From Chrysoperla carnea (lineage: Eukaryota > Arthropoda > Insecta > Neuroptera > Chrysopidae), in NCBI RefSeq assembly GCF_905475395.1, contig NC_058342.1, positions 1,994,501 to 2,058,500 on the forward strand: a stretch of DNA of 64,000 nt, given 5' to 3'. Position 1 is the first letter of the stretch. Each line of letters starts with the position of its first letter. Positions 11,981 to 22,996 of this stretch are shown here, piece after piece. A model generated the notes under the pieces. That model did not search any database, was not told the origin of the DNA, and was given only the letters and a program-made list of their open reading frames with translations. A program made the translations under genes and the position numbers.

Positions 11981-13529
11981 CCTGACCTATTTGTAATACA
12001 CATCCCATAACAATTATTATTGAATCTCCTGTAATTACAAGACCAGTTTTAAGTAAGAAATTAATACTCATGGTATTTCTTTTGCTTATGACCGAACACA
12101 TACTGAAAAAAAATTATTTAGCAGAACTGAGGAAAACCTGGAACGAAAAACAAAAAGAAGATCTGCACTTTGTTATTGATTTTGGTAAATGTAGTTCCAA
12201 ACATTGTTCCCACTTCTTCAAAAAATTATTTTTCACTCAAGCATCTTCTCTACTAACAAAAGGACGTCTCAAGAGTAAATTAGAGCAGTTTCGCCTTTCC
12301 ATTTCATCTGTATCTGCTCGTATTATTTTTAAACTGAAACTGAGCTAATATAACATATTAACTAGAAAGAAGTAGGACTTCCGGCTACAAAGTTTATAGA
12401 TGAGGCATATGAAATAAAACCAGCACTTTTTCTCGAATGGGTGGTGATAATGAAATTGAATAAAATTTTCGGTAAAAAATTATGTGATAAGTGTTCACTA
12501 TCTTTGTTACAACGAATATCTCTTCTTGTATACTCTTCTATGAAATTCAAATAATGAAAATTGTGATTCAATAAATCATTATTTTTAGAATTAAAAGCAC
12601 TGGATAGAGAATTTCGTCTGAATATAAAAATTTCGATTCGAAACAAAATTACAAAAAATTTTATTTCCGTAGGCCATTGCTTATAGCTATGACATTTATC
12701 AAACTTTTTGCAGTATCAGTCATTGTCCTTGATGCGCACGATAAAAGTTTCCAAGTACCTTTAATTTTTAGTTGTAAAGTAACATTCAGTAATGTTGGTG
12801 GGGAATTGGTTACTAAACAAGTTTCAACGTTCGAAAGTGGAAAATTATATTCTGGCAAAATTAACACGCTTTCTTGCCATAAAATTAAAATAAATTTTAA
12901 GCCTTTTTCATTCTGTCAAAGACATTGTCATCCTTTTTGATGACGTTATATTGGTATTTTCAACTTCAAAACGGTCATTACTTCAAAACATTTCGAAGCA
13001 GTGGTTTATTCCCCCCATAGCGGAACTCGTATCATAATTTAATTCTCTGTTGATTCTTGGCCTCTTTTTCGCGTTTCAAATATTTATGTCATTAAAAAAA
13101 TGTGCTCTTTGTTTCAAAAATTTATCACAATCATTGCTCTTTTTACTAACAAAATCATTTTCATGTTTTAACAGTTTTTACCTTCGTCTTTTTTATCATG
13201 TCATTAGTATTAATTGCATTTTAATAAATAAATAGGTACAAATGAAATTTATTTACTGACGAAAGAACACAGTTAAATCTTGACAGATATGTAACCAGCT
13301 GTTTACACCGAACTGACAATTAATAGACAAAGAAACAAAGGTTTAGTTAGAAAAGTTTGAGCAGTAAGTCGGATTTGAAAACGATTTTCGCCATTCGATT
13401 CGTTAGAGCGTCGGGAAATTTTTTGAACTAATTTGATTTATAGGAAATTAATATGCACTTTATAATTGCATTTTAAATTGACCGTTAATAATAAATTCAC
13501 AATTCGGTTGATAGTGGAGAAAATGATTT
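11981..13529. other. Coding-like debris, not identified
   Basis: Several short open frames face both ways (for example + 12070-12348 and - 12661-12867). On the minus strand, pieces such as KHENDFVSKKSNDCDKFLKQ (about 13120-13180) and LVTNSPPTLLNVTLQLKIKG (about 12750-12820) look more protein-like than random AT-rich DNA, but they do not join into one frame. I do not recognise the family. It may be a decayed mobile-element protein. Confidence 0.3.
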
Positions 13530-13985
13530 CAAACTTGTTACCCGGGGGATTTTGGGGGTCGCTGAACACGAATTTTGTAACATACTTGGTCTCAGAGGTA
13601 CCTGATGCAAAGGTATCCCCGTCGCCTCCCGGAGTTTTCGAGAAATTTGTCATATAATCAGTCCAAACTCGTTTCAAGGGGTTTTGGGATCGATGAACTC
13701 GAATTTCGTGACAGAATTGGCCTCAGAGGTACCTTGTGCAAAGGTATCCCCGTCGCTTTCTGTAGTTTTTGTCGCGATATTCGTGTTCAGCGATCCCAAA
13801 AAACCCAGTAATAACGAGGTTGGACTGATTATATGACGAATTTCTCGAAAACTTCAGGAGGCGACGTAGATACCGTTGTATCAAATATCTCTGAGACCAA
13901 TTTCGTCACGATATTCTTGTTCAGCGACCCCAAAAACCCATCGAGTAACGAGTTTAAACCGATTATATAACAAATTTCCCCAAAT
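13530..13985. repeat. Compact palindromic repeat family C
   Basis: Two tandem units are each followed by inverted counterparts. The phrase GCAAAGGTATCCCCGTCGC occurs twice (about 13608 and 13738) and in diverged inverse near 13862-13880 (GGCGACGTAGATACC). GGGGTCGCTGAACACGAATT (about 13556) is mirrored by GTTCAGCGACCCCAAAAACC (about 13920). ATATAATCAGTCCAAACTCG is mirrored by GAGGTTGGACTGATTATAT. It is richer in G and C than its surroundings and has no credible ORF. Confidence 0.7.
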
Positions 13986-14796
13986 TAATCTTCCCCAAAA
14001 AATTTTGAAGAAATTTAGGGGTGTCTGGAATTGGGGTATTTGATATTGATTCAATGATAGAAGGAGACGGAGAAATGCCTTCAGAATCAATTTGATAATT
14101 CAAAACATTTATTTTGGAAACGATAAAAATAGAGTTCTATGAGTTTATTTGAATTTTCGCTCTTTTGAGAATCTCAAATACAGTTTTAAGACTTTGCTTA
14201 TGGTGAATATCAGTTACGCCAAAAAATCGAAATCTTTACAAAGTTCTGTTATAAATTTAAAATTGTGGAAAATTTTGTAAATTGGGGAAACAAATAAAAC
14301 TTCAAAAGTTCCAAAACTGTTATTAATGGCAGCTTTTCCGATTTTCTATGATATGTTTATGATAAGACGAACTTTGGAAATTCAATTTTGTAAAGACTTT
14401 GTTACCATGTAATTTAGTTCGTAAATTGTTTTAATTATTTGAAATTGCCAATTTTTAAGTAATATAACGTTATCGAGTTCAACTTAAGACAATCACCAGA
14501 TATATGAATGAACTATCAGGCTTTTTCTAAATATATAAAGGTGAAAACCATTCCTTTGAATATGATGCCTACAAATTCACAAATTCAAGAGCTTCGAGTG
14601 TGCGAGATTACGAAAATTCGAAAATATCGGACCTAAACTCGTGACAAGTCGATGCCGAAAAGTATATTCCGAGCTAAGAAAATAATTCTGAGAAAGTGAT
14701 TTTTGTTCCGAAATTCTCGAATCAGTGACTAATTTAGTACCTGATTTGTATTTTCTGGTTTTGGTGGATTTATAATTAAACAGGGGACACTCATCA
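13986..14796. other. Unassigned AT-rich spacer
   Basis: Neither a gene nor a clear repeat boundary is seen in this stretch. Confidence 0.35.
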
Positions 14797-15300
14797 TTAG
14801 CAAGATGATTTTAATATTTGAATTAATTCGTCAACTTTATTTGGGTATTTATAAATTTTTTTTTTGAAATGTTTATTTTTTGTATGATTGATTATTTCAT
14901 CTTTTACTATAGTATTCTTTTTGTCATCTAAAACAAGTAACGTCATCTTCAAGAGCTTGAGCAAATAATCATCAATTGAATTGTATAGAGATTCTGGAAA
15001 ATGAAAATTGTTTTGGTTCAGTGAAAGGAATTTTTGGAGACGTTCTTCATAAGAGAGTCTAAAAGTTTCTAAACAAGTATTTTTGAAAGCTAAATACTTA
15101 TTCTGTTCAGGGGGATGTACTATGATTTCTCTAACACGATGAGTGAATGGTTTTGGAATTACGCAAGAAGCTATATAATATTTCGTAAGTTCAAAAATAA
15201 TATTTCCAATTGTAAATGACATTTACAGTTTTGCGAACGAGAACTGCTTATCATCCGTTAGAAAATCTGGTAATTTGGGTAATGACGAACCTTCGAAATA
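14797..15300 (-). pseudogene. Ty3/Gypsy-type Gag (capsid) remnant
   Basis: A 141-codon open frame ends at 14797. The preceding sequence is in the same frame across one stop (about 15220-15222). Read together they give the order seen in insect Gypsy-type Gag capsids: LPKLPDFLTDDKQFSFAKL, MSFTIGNI, then PPEQNKYLAFKNTCLETFRL and SYEERLQKFLSL. That is the W/F-anchored N-terminal segment followed by the conserved 'P-Y-x-x-L-K ... S-x-E-x-R-L' block. No zinc knuckle, protease or pol follows, and no LTRs were found nearby. It is a solitary remnant; the only other possibility I consider is a host-adopted Gag, which the stop argues against. Confidence 0.6.
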
Positions 15301-17449
15301 AGAGTTTATTATATTTGTACTTCTCATTGACATTCTGTAATCAAGATTTTTGCATACAAATTTTAATAACGTAAAGTCAACAAAAGTAAAAATAAAATAA
15401 TTGCTAAAATGTCAAACTATTTTCTCAATTATTCAAATCGTAAAAGTATAAAAAAAGCAAGCAAAGAAAATAAACTAAAGGAATAAACATATCTTTGACT
15501 TTGCATGTTGCACCAAATTGTAAGAGTTGCTTTTACATCTAAAAATGCTGCAATCTAAAATACGAAATAAACCCAAACAACTATGTTTGAGAATTTCTTC
15601 CGCAATTATATGGAGTTCAAACAACAGGCGTTGCTTAGGTAATATTTGTCTACAAAGCAAATTCGCATCTATCGATTGTAAATACATTCGATAGAAACGC
15701 AATAGCAATGCCGCTACAAAGTTAATGGCCATCATTTCGAACAAATATTATTGCAGAAGCTCATAATATCAATGATTGAAGTATAATTATTAATCCTCAA
15801 ATCAAAATAAGTGTATTTTTCTAGTCGCTTAAGCCGAAGTTTAAACTTTTATATATCATTTCATTATTCTTAACTTATTAGTCGATTGCTAGGCATCCTA
15901 GGATCCAAGAGTTCAGCGTAAACCGAAAGTCTGAATAAAAAATCAACAATCAAATTTTCTTCTTGACGGAAATAACTCAGAGTTTGTGAATTAAGTTAAA
16001 GAACGTGTATTAATAATTTGTGGGGAATTTTGAAAAAAATTGAACAAGGTAAAAAAAACTAGTGGTCCCATTAAAAAAAAACTATTTTTGGTACAATTTA
16101 ACACTTGTTGAATGAAAGTGATATTTCAGATACTTTAGAGGAAGTTGATGGTTTAAAATCGCATGTGTGGCAGAACTTTTTAGCTCTTAAATAAGCCAAA
16201 TATGAACATTCTACTTAATTTACTATGGAAGTTACAGCCTTTTTGCCACAAGTCCATTTGCATCCAAACTTCCAATAAATATCGTTTACTTTGAAAATCT
16301 TAAAGATAAAGGGCGGTCACTTTATTACAAAATATACTCAAAACTATTGACTTAAGCGAGTTACGTAAAAACAAATATGGTATTCCATTTGAAATAATGA
16401 TTTTAGGGTCAACGTCCGGTATAATGAGGATATATCCCAAGCATTTATGGTGAAAGAATACCAATTTTCCGATTTCTATTATATCTGGATCTCCAGAAAT
16501 TTCTAATGGGTGGTCACCGTGGGCACCCTGTGTAGGTCTATCTCAACGCATTAATATACTTAATAGTGGTCAGAATATATTTGATCTCATATTGATAGGT
16601 ATTCTCAATGCTACTGACACCGCAACAAATAATGTAATTTAAAAACAGGACTCTTGCTATCCCCCTCTAGATATTTTGTAAATCTTTCCATGCGCAGACT
16701 ATGTGTATATTGGTCATCTTTACTTCAATGTGATGTAAATCTGACTCTGAAACTCTTTCCCAAATGCTCTTATAAAGCTTAGTTCTGTAAAAAAAAAAAA
16801 ACTTATTTACAGTACCAAACAAAAAGTCTCTTCGTAATAATAAAATAATTTTGGAATATCGTTAGAATTGCAAACTGCTAATTGGCTACGTTTCGCTAAC
16901 TATGTTCGTATCATTCAAAACAACATCTCATCAATCATTAAATTATTTTGTAAATACATTAATTCTCTTAAAAAAAGTAATGTTATTCCAAATTCTATGT
17001 TATATTCTATGTTATTAGATTCCTTACAAGCTAAAGGAGAGAAATTAGTGACACTTTTACTCCATTCTCTATTATCTAGTCTAGACTAGTAATAAAATTG
17101 AAAAAGGCTCTCCGTAAAAGTTTTAGGAGCATTTCATATTACTTTTGGGCAAAAGGTCTTTTCCCCCTATTTTTACCTTGCTGAGTCTGGACCTGCCAGT
17201 TGCGCAATCTAAATCTCGACCCAAAGTAAGACATTCAAGATGGCGACCAAGATGGTGCCGAAACCCGAAATCGGTGCTGTGAAGCGTCCCTTTTTTATTT
17301 AGTAATGCGCTCAAAACATGCTATTACACGTTTTAGAGCATGAGGAATTCGAAAATATACTTACAAAAATTGCAGGTTAGGGTTTTTTAAGATGGCGATC
17401 AAGATTTCAAATTTTTACTCTAATACAACATTTTAACTTATACAACATT
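15301..17449. other. Long stretch with no identified gene
   Basis: Short open frames occur (- 15475-15744 and + 16868-17089), but I recognise no motif in either. The sequence near 17230-17400 has 'AAGATGGCGAC/ATCAAGAT' phrases in two places, suggesting an old duplication. Confidence 0.3.
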
Positions 17450-18130
17450 ACTAACGCTCTGAAGTTTAAGTTTTCGAAGAAAAGTTTCCAGGCTTCTATC
17501 GTTGTAATAGATACAACTTGGTGGACGTTGAATCACAAAAACTTTCTAGATGATCGACTTTCACAGGTGAGAATTCCTTGCAAATGTCATGCACTGGAAA
17601 GTATTTAGTATCCTGGCAAGTGACGCTCATAGCCCACAGATGCGAACACTTCATATTCTGGGCATCATAACAATATGTTTAGCTGTACTGTCGACAACAA
17701 AAAGCAACTTTTATCGGTGGGTCCAGCGTATGACATCTCCTAAAATCCTCCTGAGACCATAACTTCAAGATCATCAATGTCATGTTCTACTATTTCATCG
17801 TTCAAAAACCTGCATAAGCCTTTTTCTCCAAAATAATTAAAAACCTGCCCCAGTTCTTCGGCAACGCTAGAATCAGTGATTTTCCTGCGTACTGGAACGG
17901 AACTCAACTCTTTTTTATTTTCTTGTTCCACCTTTTATGGATTGAGACAAATACCTTTCAAATACAACGTGAACTTCACTATACTTCAATTCATGACTCA
18001 ATATTCTTTTTATAAAGCAGTCAGTGTAATCACAAAATATTTCAGCTTTCCGCAGGGATTTCACTGATTCTAACGTGTCGATTCCAAAGAACTGGAGTAG
18101 CTTTTTATTTCTTTCGGAGAACAAAGCAGA
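17450..18130 (-). pseudogene. Decayed copy of a cysteine-rich mobile-element-like protein, N-terminal half
   Basis: Read from 18124 down, two overlapping frames give MFSERNKKLLQFFGIDTLES, then VHVVFERYLSQSIKGGTRK, then VPVRRKITDSSV, KGLCRFLNDEI and MVSGGF. From memory this order (V-F-D/E-R-Y ... S-I-K ... G-T-R, PVRR, L-x-R-F-L) is typical of a large, repeatedly amplified family of uncharacterised insect and cnidarian proteins with a C-terminal Cys-rich tail. A frameshift joins the two frames near 17925. The part below 17700 overlaps, in inverted form, the plus-strand copy at 18280-18510, so the two copies lie head to head. Confidence 0.5.
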
Positions 18131-18194
18131 CTTATATAGATTTTTGTCTGATAGAATAAGATATTGGTAATCTTAAAGTGGTGTTCTCATGAGG

Positions 18195-19115
18195 GTTTAA
18201 GGAGCTGTCACATGCAAAGTCCGCCGATGTTGATTTACTGAGAGCGTCACACGAGGAAGTTGATAACCGTATTATTCTTCATGCTGTCGACAGTACAGCT
18301 AAAAATATTGTTGTGATAACCAGAGAACCAGAGACACTGATGTAGTGCTTCTTTTCCATCACTTAGTCAAAATGAAGTGTTTGCACAAGAAACTTTCACC
18401 TGAAAAGGTCAATCATCTAGAAAGTTTTTGTGATTCAACGTCCAAACTTGCACCTGTTACAAAGATAGGCGCCTGGAAGCTTTTCTTCGAAAACTATAAA
18501 CTACTGAGCGGACTTCGAGGCTCGCCTCTGTATGAGAACGATCTCAAAAACGTAGAGATATTTGTCGACATCAAAAATTGTTTTAAGTGTGTTTCCTCTG
18601 TCTTATGAAACAATTTTACAAACAATTCAATTTTCTATGCAGGTTGATCCTGGCGTTGCGGGTACCGATGAAGCCCGAACTATTTTATTTTTAGCTGTTA
18701 GAAAACCAAATGCTCTCCCTTATACATCAGATGCACATCAAAATATGCCATTACCAAGTGAGTTGCCCTGGATATTTTCATGAAAGATATTTTTTGGTAA
18801 AAACGGTATTTAATGGTATCTGATATATTTATTTATAATTTCAGGTTTGTGTTTGGAAGAATGCCTATCTTCCCTCGGTATCCCTGCTCCCTCCACTTGA
18901 AGACTGCGGCTGGGCGTTGATGGCGATCAACTTGTGCGTGAACTCGACGCTAGATTCCATACCTAAGTGTTGTCCAGCAGTTGTTATTTATCACTGTAAA
19001 AGCCTGTATAATAAAACGTCAAGTGTAGGAAAGCAAATGTGCCGTATGAAAAATTCTTTACTCCCTAAAAACGCACCTGTCTCAATTCTGGAGAGACACA
19101 CCAGCAATTTTTCTG
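18195..19115 (+). pseudogene. Decayed copy of the same cysteine-rich family, C-terminal half
   Basis: In order across frames: LRASHEEVDNRIILHAVDS (about 18240), TDVVLLFHHLVKMKC (about 18340), then LSPEKVNHLESFCDSTSK (about 18395) and GAWKLFFENYKLLSG (about 18470). These are followed by GTDEARTILFLAVRKPNALP (about 18660), VCVWKNAYLPSVS (about 18846), EDCGWAL and the degenerate Cys-rich end (about 18950-19080). 'SHEEADTRI-LHA', 'DTDVV' and 'VWK/R ... GW' are landmarks of this family. At least three frame breaks, plus extra sequence near 18780-18845, show it is dead. Confidence 0.55.
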
Positions 19116-19363
19116 TAAGCTCCTACTAGCTTTCGTTTTTGTTTCACCAAATATTGTCTCAAGTTAAGTTCAAATGTTGTTTTCGAATAAATTTTTGAAA
19201 TCTGACACTTATGATGATAATATTAATATCTCCCAAAAAAACAATTTAGAAGATATTTCCGGGCATTAGATAATTTTGATATTAAGAAAGACTATGTAAG
19301 GCTTAATTCCTATAATATAAATTAAATTTTTCTCAAAAGTCCACAGGTTTTATCTTTATATCT

Positions 19364-20230
19364 TATTTAATAAATATTTTAATCAATCATTCTCGAAATT
19401 TGCCTGATTCATGGAAAGTTAGCTGCATTGTAACTACATTTAATAATGATATCAAGTCTGATGAAATGAATAATAAGCCAGTTATTATTCAAGCCAGTTA
19501 TTTCAATATAATCTGACAACCCTAAATTTTTTTGAAAAATGAATCTTTGATAGTTTTTTCTTACAGTTAGCAAGCTTCCCCAGCAGCAAGGCTTTGTTCA
19601 CGGTCGATCCAATTTAACTAACCATTCAGTTTATGAAAGTTTCCTATTGAAGAATTTTAGCTTGGGTAATCAAGTGGATGTGACGATGACTGATTTTTCT
19701 AAAGCACTTGACTTTATGAATACCTCGGCTCTGATAAGTAAATTCATTGCTTTTGGTGATCATGGTACTTTTGGTGATCATGGCTAAAATGCTACTTAAC
19801 TTTAAATCCATATGTCAAGATTAATAAGTTCAAATATTTTGGTATTTAGGTACTCTCGAGTGTCTCGCATGGGTCACATTTGGGATCCTCTTATTAACAA
19901 TTTTTATAAATTTTTAAACAGGCATATAATATTTGCAATCTCCTCTACGCTGACGAGCTAACGATATTAAGCCCCGTCAATTTTCCTAACGATTGCAGCA
20001 CTCTTCAAAAAATGTCAATTCCTTATCTGACTGGCATCACACTTATAAAATATCTTTTAACGTCTCTAAATGTCGAAATGATCGCCTTTTATTAACAATA
20101 TAAACACCCCATTTGAATCCTTACTCTTACTCTTTAAATAACACATGTAAATAACTGATCTCGCGTCATTTTTGTTAATCTCTATCAATTTCATCCCACA
20201 TTCGTTATGTAGTTCAAGAATCATACCATC
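19364..20230 (+). pseudogene. Decayed non-LTR reverse transcriptase
   Basis: Broken frames show RT blocks in the right order. NHSRNLPDSWKVS (about 19385) corresponds to 'G-x-F-P-x-x-W-K'. KLPQQQGFVHGRSNLTN (about 19572) is the 'Q-x-G-F-x-x-G-R-S' block. VDVTMTDFSKALDFMN (about 19675) is the first catalytic Asp block. SRMGHIWDPLINNF (about 19865) is 'QGS-x-L-G-P-L-x-F', and SSTLTSLTILSPVN (about 19942) replaces the YADD block. The order and wording point to the Jockey/I group. It directly precedes the first 13-bp array. Confidence 0.6.
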
Positions 20231-20320
20231 AATATGTAAACCAGAAATGATCATGGAGCCGTTTATGTTAAATAACAAAAGAGAGAGAGTAAAACAAATC
20301 TGTAAATAAATGATAAAAAC

Positions 20321-20949
20321 ATAAATATAAAATATAAATATAAAAATAAAATATAAATATAAAATATAAATATAAAATATAAATATAAAATATAAATATA
20401 AAATATAAATATAAAATATAAATATAAAATATAAATATAAAATATAAATATAAAATATAAATATAAAATATAAATATAAAATATAAATATAAAATATAAA
20501 TATAAAATATAAATATAAAATATAAATATAAAATATAAATATAAAATATAAATATAAAATATAAATATAAAATATAAATATAAAATATAAATATAAAATA
20601 TAAATTAAAATATAAATATAAAATATAAATATAAAATATAAATATAAAATATAAATATAAAATATAAATATAAAATATAAATATAAAATATAAATATAAA
20701 ATATAAATATAAAATATAAATATAAAATATAAATATAAAATATAAATATAAAATATAAATATAAAATATAAATATAAAATATAAATATGAAATATAAATA
20801 TAAAATATAAATATAAAATATAAATATAAAATATAAATATAAAATATAAATATAAAATATAAATATAAAATATAAATATAAAATATAAATATAAAATATA
20901 AATATAAAATATAAATATAAAATATAAATATAAAATATAAATATAAAAT
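20321..20949. repeat. 13-bp AT-rich minisatellite array 1
   Basis: The unit ATAAAATATAAAT is repeated head to tail about 48 times with very few changes (a shortened unit near 20605, one G near 20788). The array ends exactly where the GC-rich 5' end of the I-like retrotransposon starts at 20950. Because 13 is not a multiple of 3, all frames cycle and the minus strand shows long meaningless open frames. Confidence 0.95.
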
Positions 20950-21418
20950 CCCAGCACTGGGGGGTGCTGCACTTTGCTGTAGTACTCAACAGAGGAGAAG
21001 CCAACTCCTACTGGGCGGGTTCCTGGGTGGCGGATAGGGGAATGCTCATCGGTCTGCACTACTCCACCGATGGGTAAGGAGCTTGCTCCTCCCGGACCAA
21101 ATTCTTTTGTGCGCGTATCTGGCTGGCTGTTTCGGCGTGCGCACTGGTCGTGCCGGATCCCGGTGCCGTGTTGGCTTTGCGGTACCGTGGCGAAGGTTAT
21201 TGTGCAATCTAAGGGTCGGAACCTGTGTTGCTCCGAGCGGGTATACGGCGCGTCCGTGTATTCCGGCGTCGTTCCTGGTAACCCCAGGTGGGTGTTGGTC
21301 CCCTGAGTACAGGGGTGGAAGCTGGCGATGCCTACGGGATCGTTTGTCTTCCTGGGTGTACCCGTTACCAACAGTACCCGGCTCGCTCCCTCACACACGA
21401 TGAGTCGATTATCTGATA

Positions 21419-22960
21419 ATGGAACTAAATCCTCAACAGAAGCCAATAGAGAGCAAAAACGGGGAGGACATGTCACCGTCCGAAATTAGGGACCCGAGCA
21501 GCGTCTCGGTTAACACTGAACCGCACGGAAGTGGAGTGGTAGCTATGAGCAGCGATAAACCGCAAGCTCAGGTAGGCAGTCAAGCCACCCAGGAGGGAGC
21601 CGCCTCCAAAAAAATGAACGCTGCTAGCAGACAGCAGCGAAAGAGAGAGAGGAAACGTCATATCAGACAGTTAAGAAACAAAGAACTTTTGTCAGTTGAG
21701 AGAGCAGAGCTGGCACTGCCGAAGTTCATTGTCATTTCAAGGAAGGAGGGTGACTTTTCAAAAGTAAGCCCTTTCCTCATTGACAAGCTTCTTGCGCAAC
21801 TTATAGGCAGCAAATTTGAAGTTAAGAAAATCAACGAGGGCCTATTAGTTGAATGTACGGTATCACGGCAAACTGAATATCTTCTAAAAATGACCCAATT
21901 GGGCGAATTTGAGGTAGATATCAAACCTCACGGCACACTCAACTCATCCAAGGGTGTGATAGTGTGCCGAGATCTGCTCAACAGCACAATTGAAGAAATT
22001 AGAGAAGGTCTTAAATTACAGGGTGTGTTGGATGTTCGTCGCATGACTACCAAACGCGACGGCAAGGTTATGGAAACAGCCACCTACCTTCTTACCTTTA
22101 ACACCCCGAACCTACCAAAAACATTTAAGGCAGCCATACATCGCCTAGAGGTTCGGCCCTATATCCCGGCCCCAATGCGATGTTTTAAATGCCAAAGATT
22201 TGGCCACACCGCTTCCCGTTGTACTAAGGAAGAAATATGTGTGTGTGGAAAAGCAGTGCATGATGGTACTGATTGTCCTCAACCGGTCAGCTGCATAAAT
22301 TGCGGCGGACCGCACAACGCAAGATCTCGCAACTGCCCAGTATATAAACAGGAATTAACCATACAAGAGCTGAAAACCATTAATAAGCTAAGTTATATTG
22401 AAGCACGGAAGCAATATCTCTCTTCGCTTCCAAGGACACAATCAGGAGCCACCTACGCAAGTGTTAGCGCACCACCGGCTGCTCCTCCAAAAGATTTGGC
22501 TCAACAACTTGCCCCTATGATCTTCCAAATCATGGAAAAGATGATTCATGAAAAATTAAAGAACATAGTACCATCGATGGTACCAGCGTTGCCGCAGGGG
22601 CAAGCAAAAATCCCTGCAACTCCACCGACACCGGCTGGTGGACATTCTGTCCTGCCAAGCGGCGTCAAGAAACCTTCCCCTGCAGACATCGGATCTGCAG
22701 AGAAGTCACTTCCGGGCTCCTCCATAGAAAGGGCCCACCAAAGAGAGACCGTTGCCACTCAGGTCTCACCAAGACCCCGCCTACGTCGGTCGGTATCAAC
22801 CGACAACATTTCTAGGGCACCAAGAGTGATGTGGATAAAGATGAAGATGACTCGAATATATCACCCGCCGAGTCAGAACCACAAAGAAAGAGAGGCAGAA
22901 ACATCAAAAAGGATGGTAGAGGTTGGCCGGAGGGAAAGAAACGAAGCTAATAACATGTAG
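21419..22960 (+). CDS. Retrotransposon ORF1 (Gag-like, CCHC zinc knuckles)
   Basis: This is a 513-residue nucleic-acid-binding protein that should coat the element's RNA. Three zinc knuckles lie in series near residues 253-305: CFKCQRFGHTASRC, CVCGKAVHDGTDC (shortened) and CINCGGPHNARSRNC. The N-terminal third is polar and rich in Lys/Arg (RQQRKRERKRHIRQ near residue 72). The C-terminal 150 residues are Pro/Ser-rich and look disordered. The ATG chosen is the first in the open frame, 470 bp from the element's 5' end. The ORF2 start lies 36 bp past the stop, so re-initiation or frameless coupling is plausible. No lesions are visible. Confidence 0.9.
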   Translation: MELNPQQKPIESKNGEDMSPSEIRDPSSVSVNTEPHGSGVVAMSSDKPQAQVGSQATQEGAASKKMNAASRQQRKRERKRHIRQLRNKELLSVERAELALPKFIVISRKEGDFSKVSPFLIDKLLAQLIGSKFEVKKINEGLLVECTVSRQTEYLLKMTQLGEFEVDIKPHGTLNSSKGVIVCRDLLNSTIEEIREGLKLQGVLDVRRMTTKRDGKVMETATYLLTFNTPNLPKTFKAAIHRLEVRPYIPAPMRCFKCQRFGHTASRCTKEEICVCGKAVHDGTDCPQPVSCINCGGPHNARSRNCPVYKQELTIQELKTINKLSYIEARKQYLSSLPRTQSGATYASVSAPPAAPPKDLAQQLAPMIFQIMEKMIHEKLKNIVPSMVPALPQGQAKIPATPPTPAGGHSVLPSGVKKPSPADIGSAEKSLPGSSIERAHQRETVATQVSPRPRLRRSVSTDNISRAPRVMWIKMKMTRIYHPPSQNHKEREAETSKRMVEVGRRERNEANNM

Positions 22961-22996
22961 CTTCGTTCTTCGCACGTTTTACCCACTACAATAAAC

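Noticed and set aside
12070..13235. Short open frames as host genes
   Set aside because: They face both ways, overlap each other, lack splice-compatible borders and show no recognised motif; kept only as unidentified debris.
21083..21403. 106-codon frame in the 5' part of the I-like element
   Set aside because: It lies in the GC-rich 5' UTR, overlaps other frames, and lacks any motif; ORF1 starts downstream at 21419.
20066..21476. Long minus-strand open frames of 300-400 codons with Tyr/Ile/Phe/Leu periodicity
   Set aside because: They are translations of the 13-bp minisatellite, whose unit has no stop in that orientation; similar frames over 26949-27461 and 30160-30873 have the same cause.
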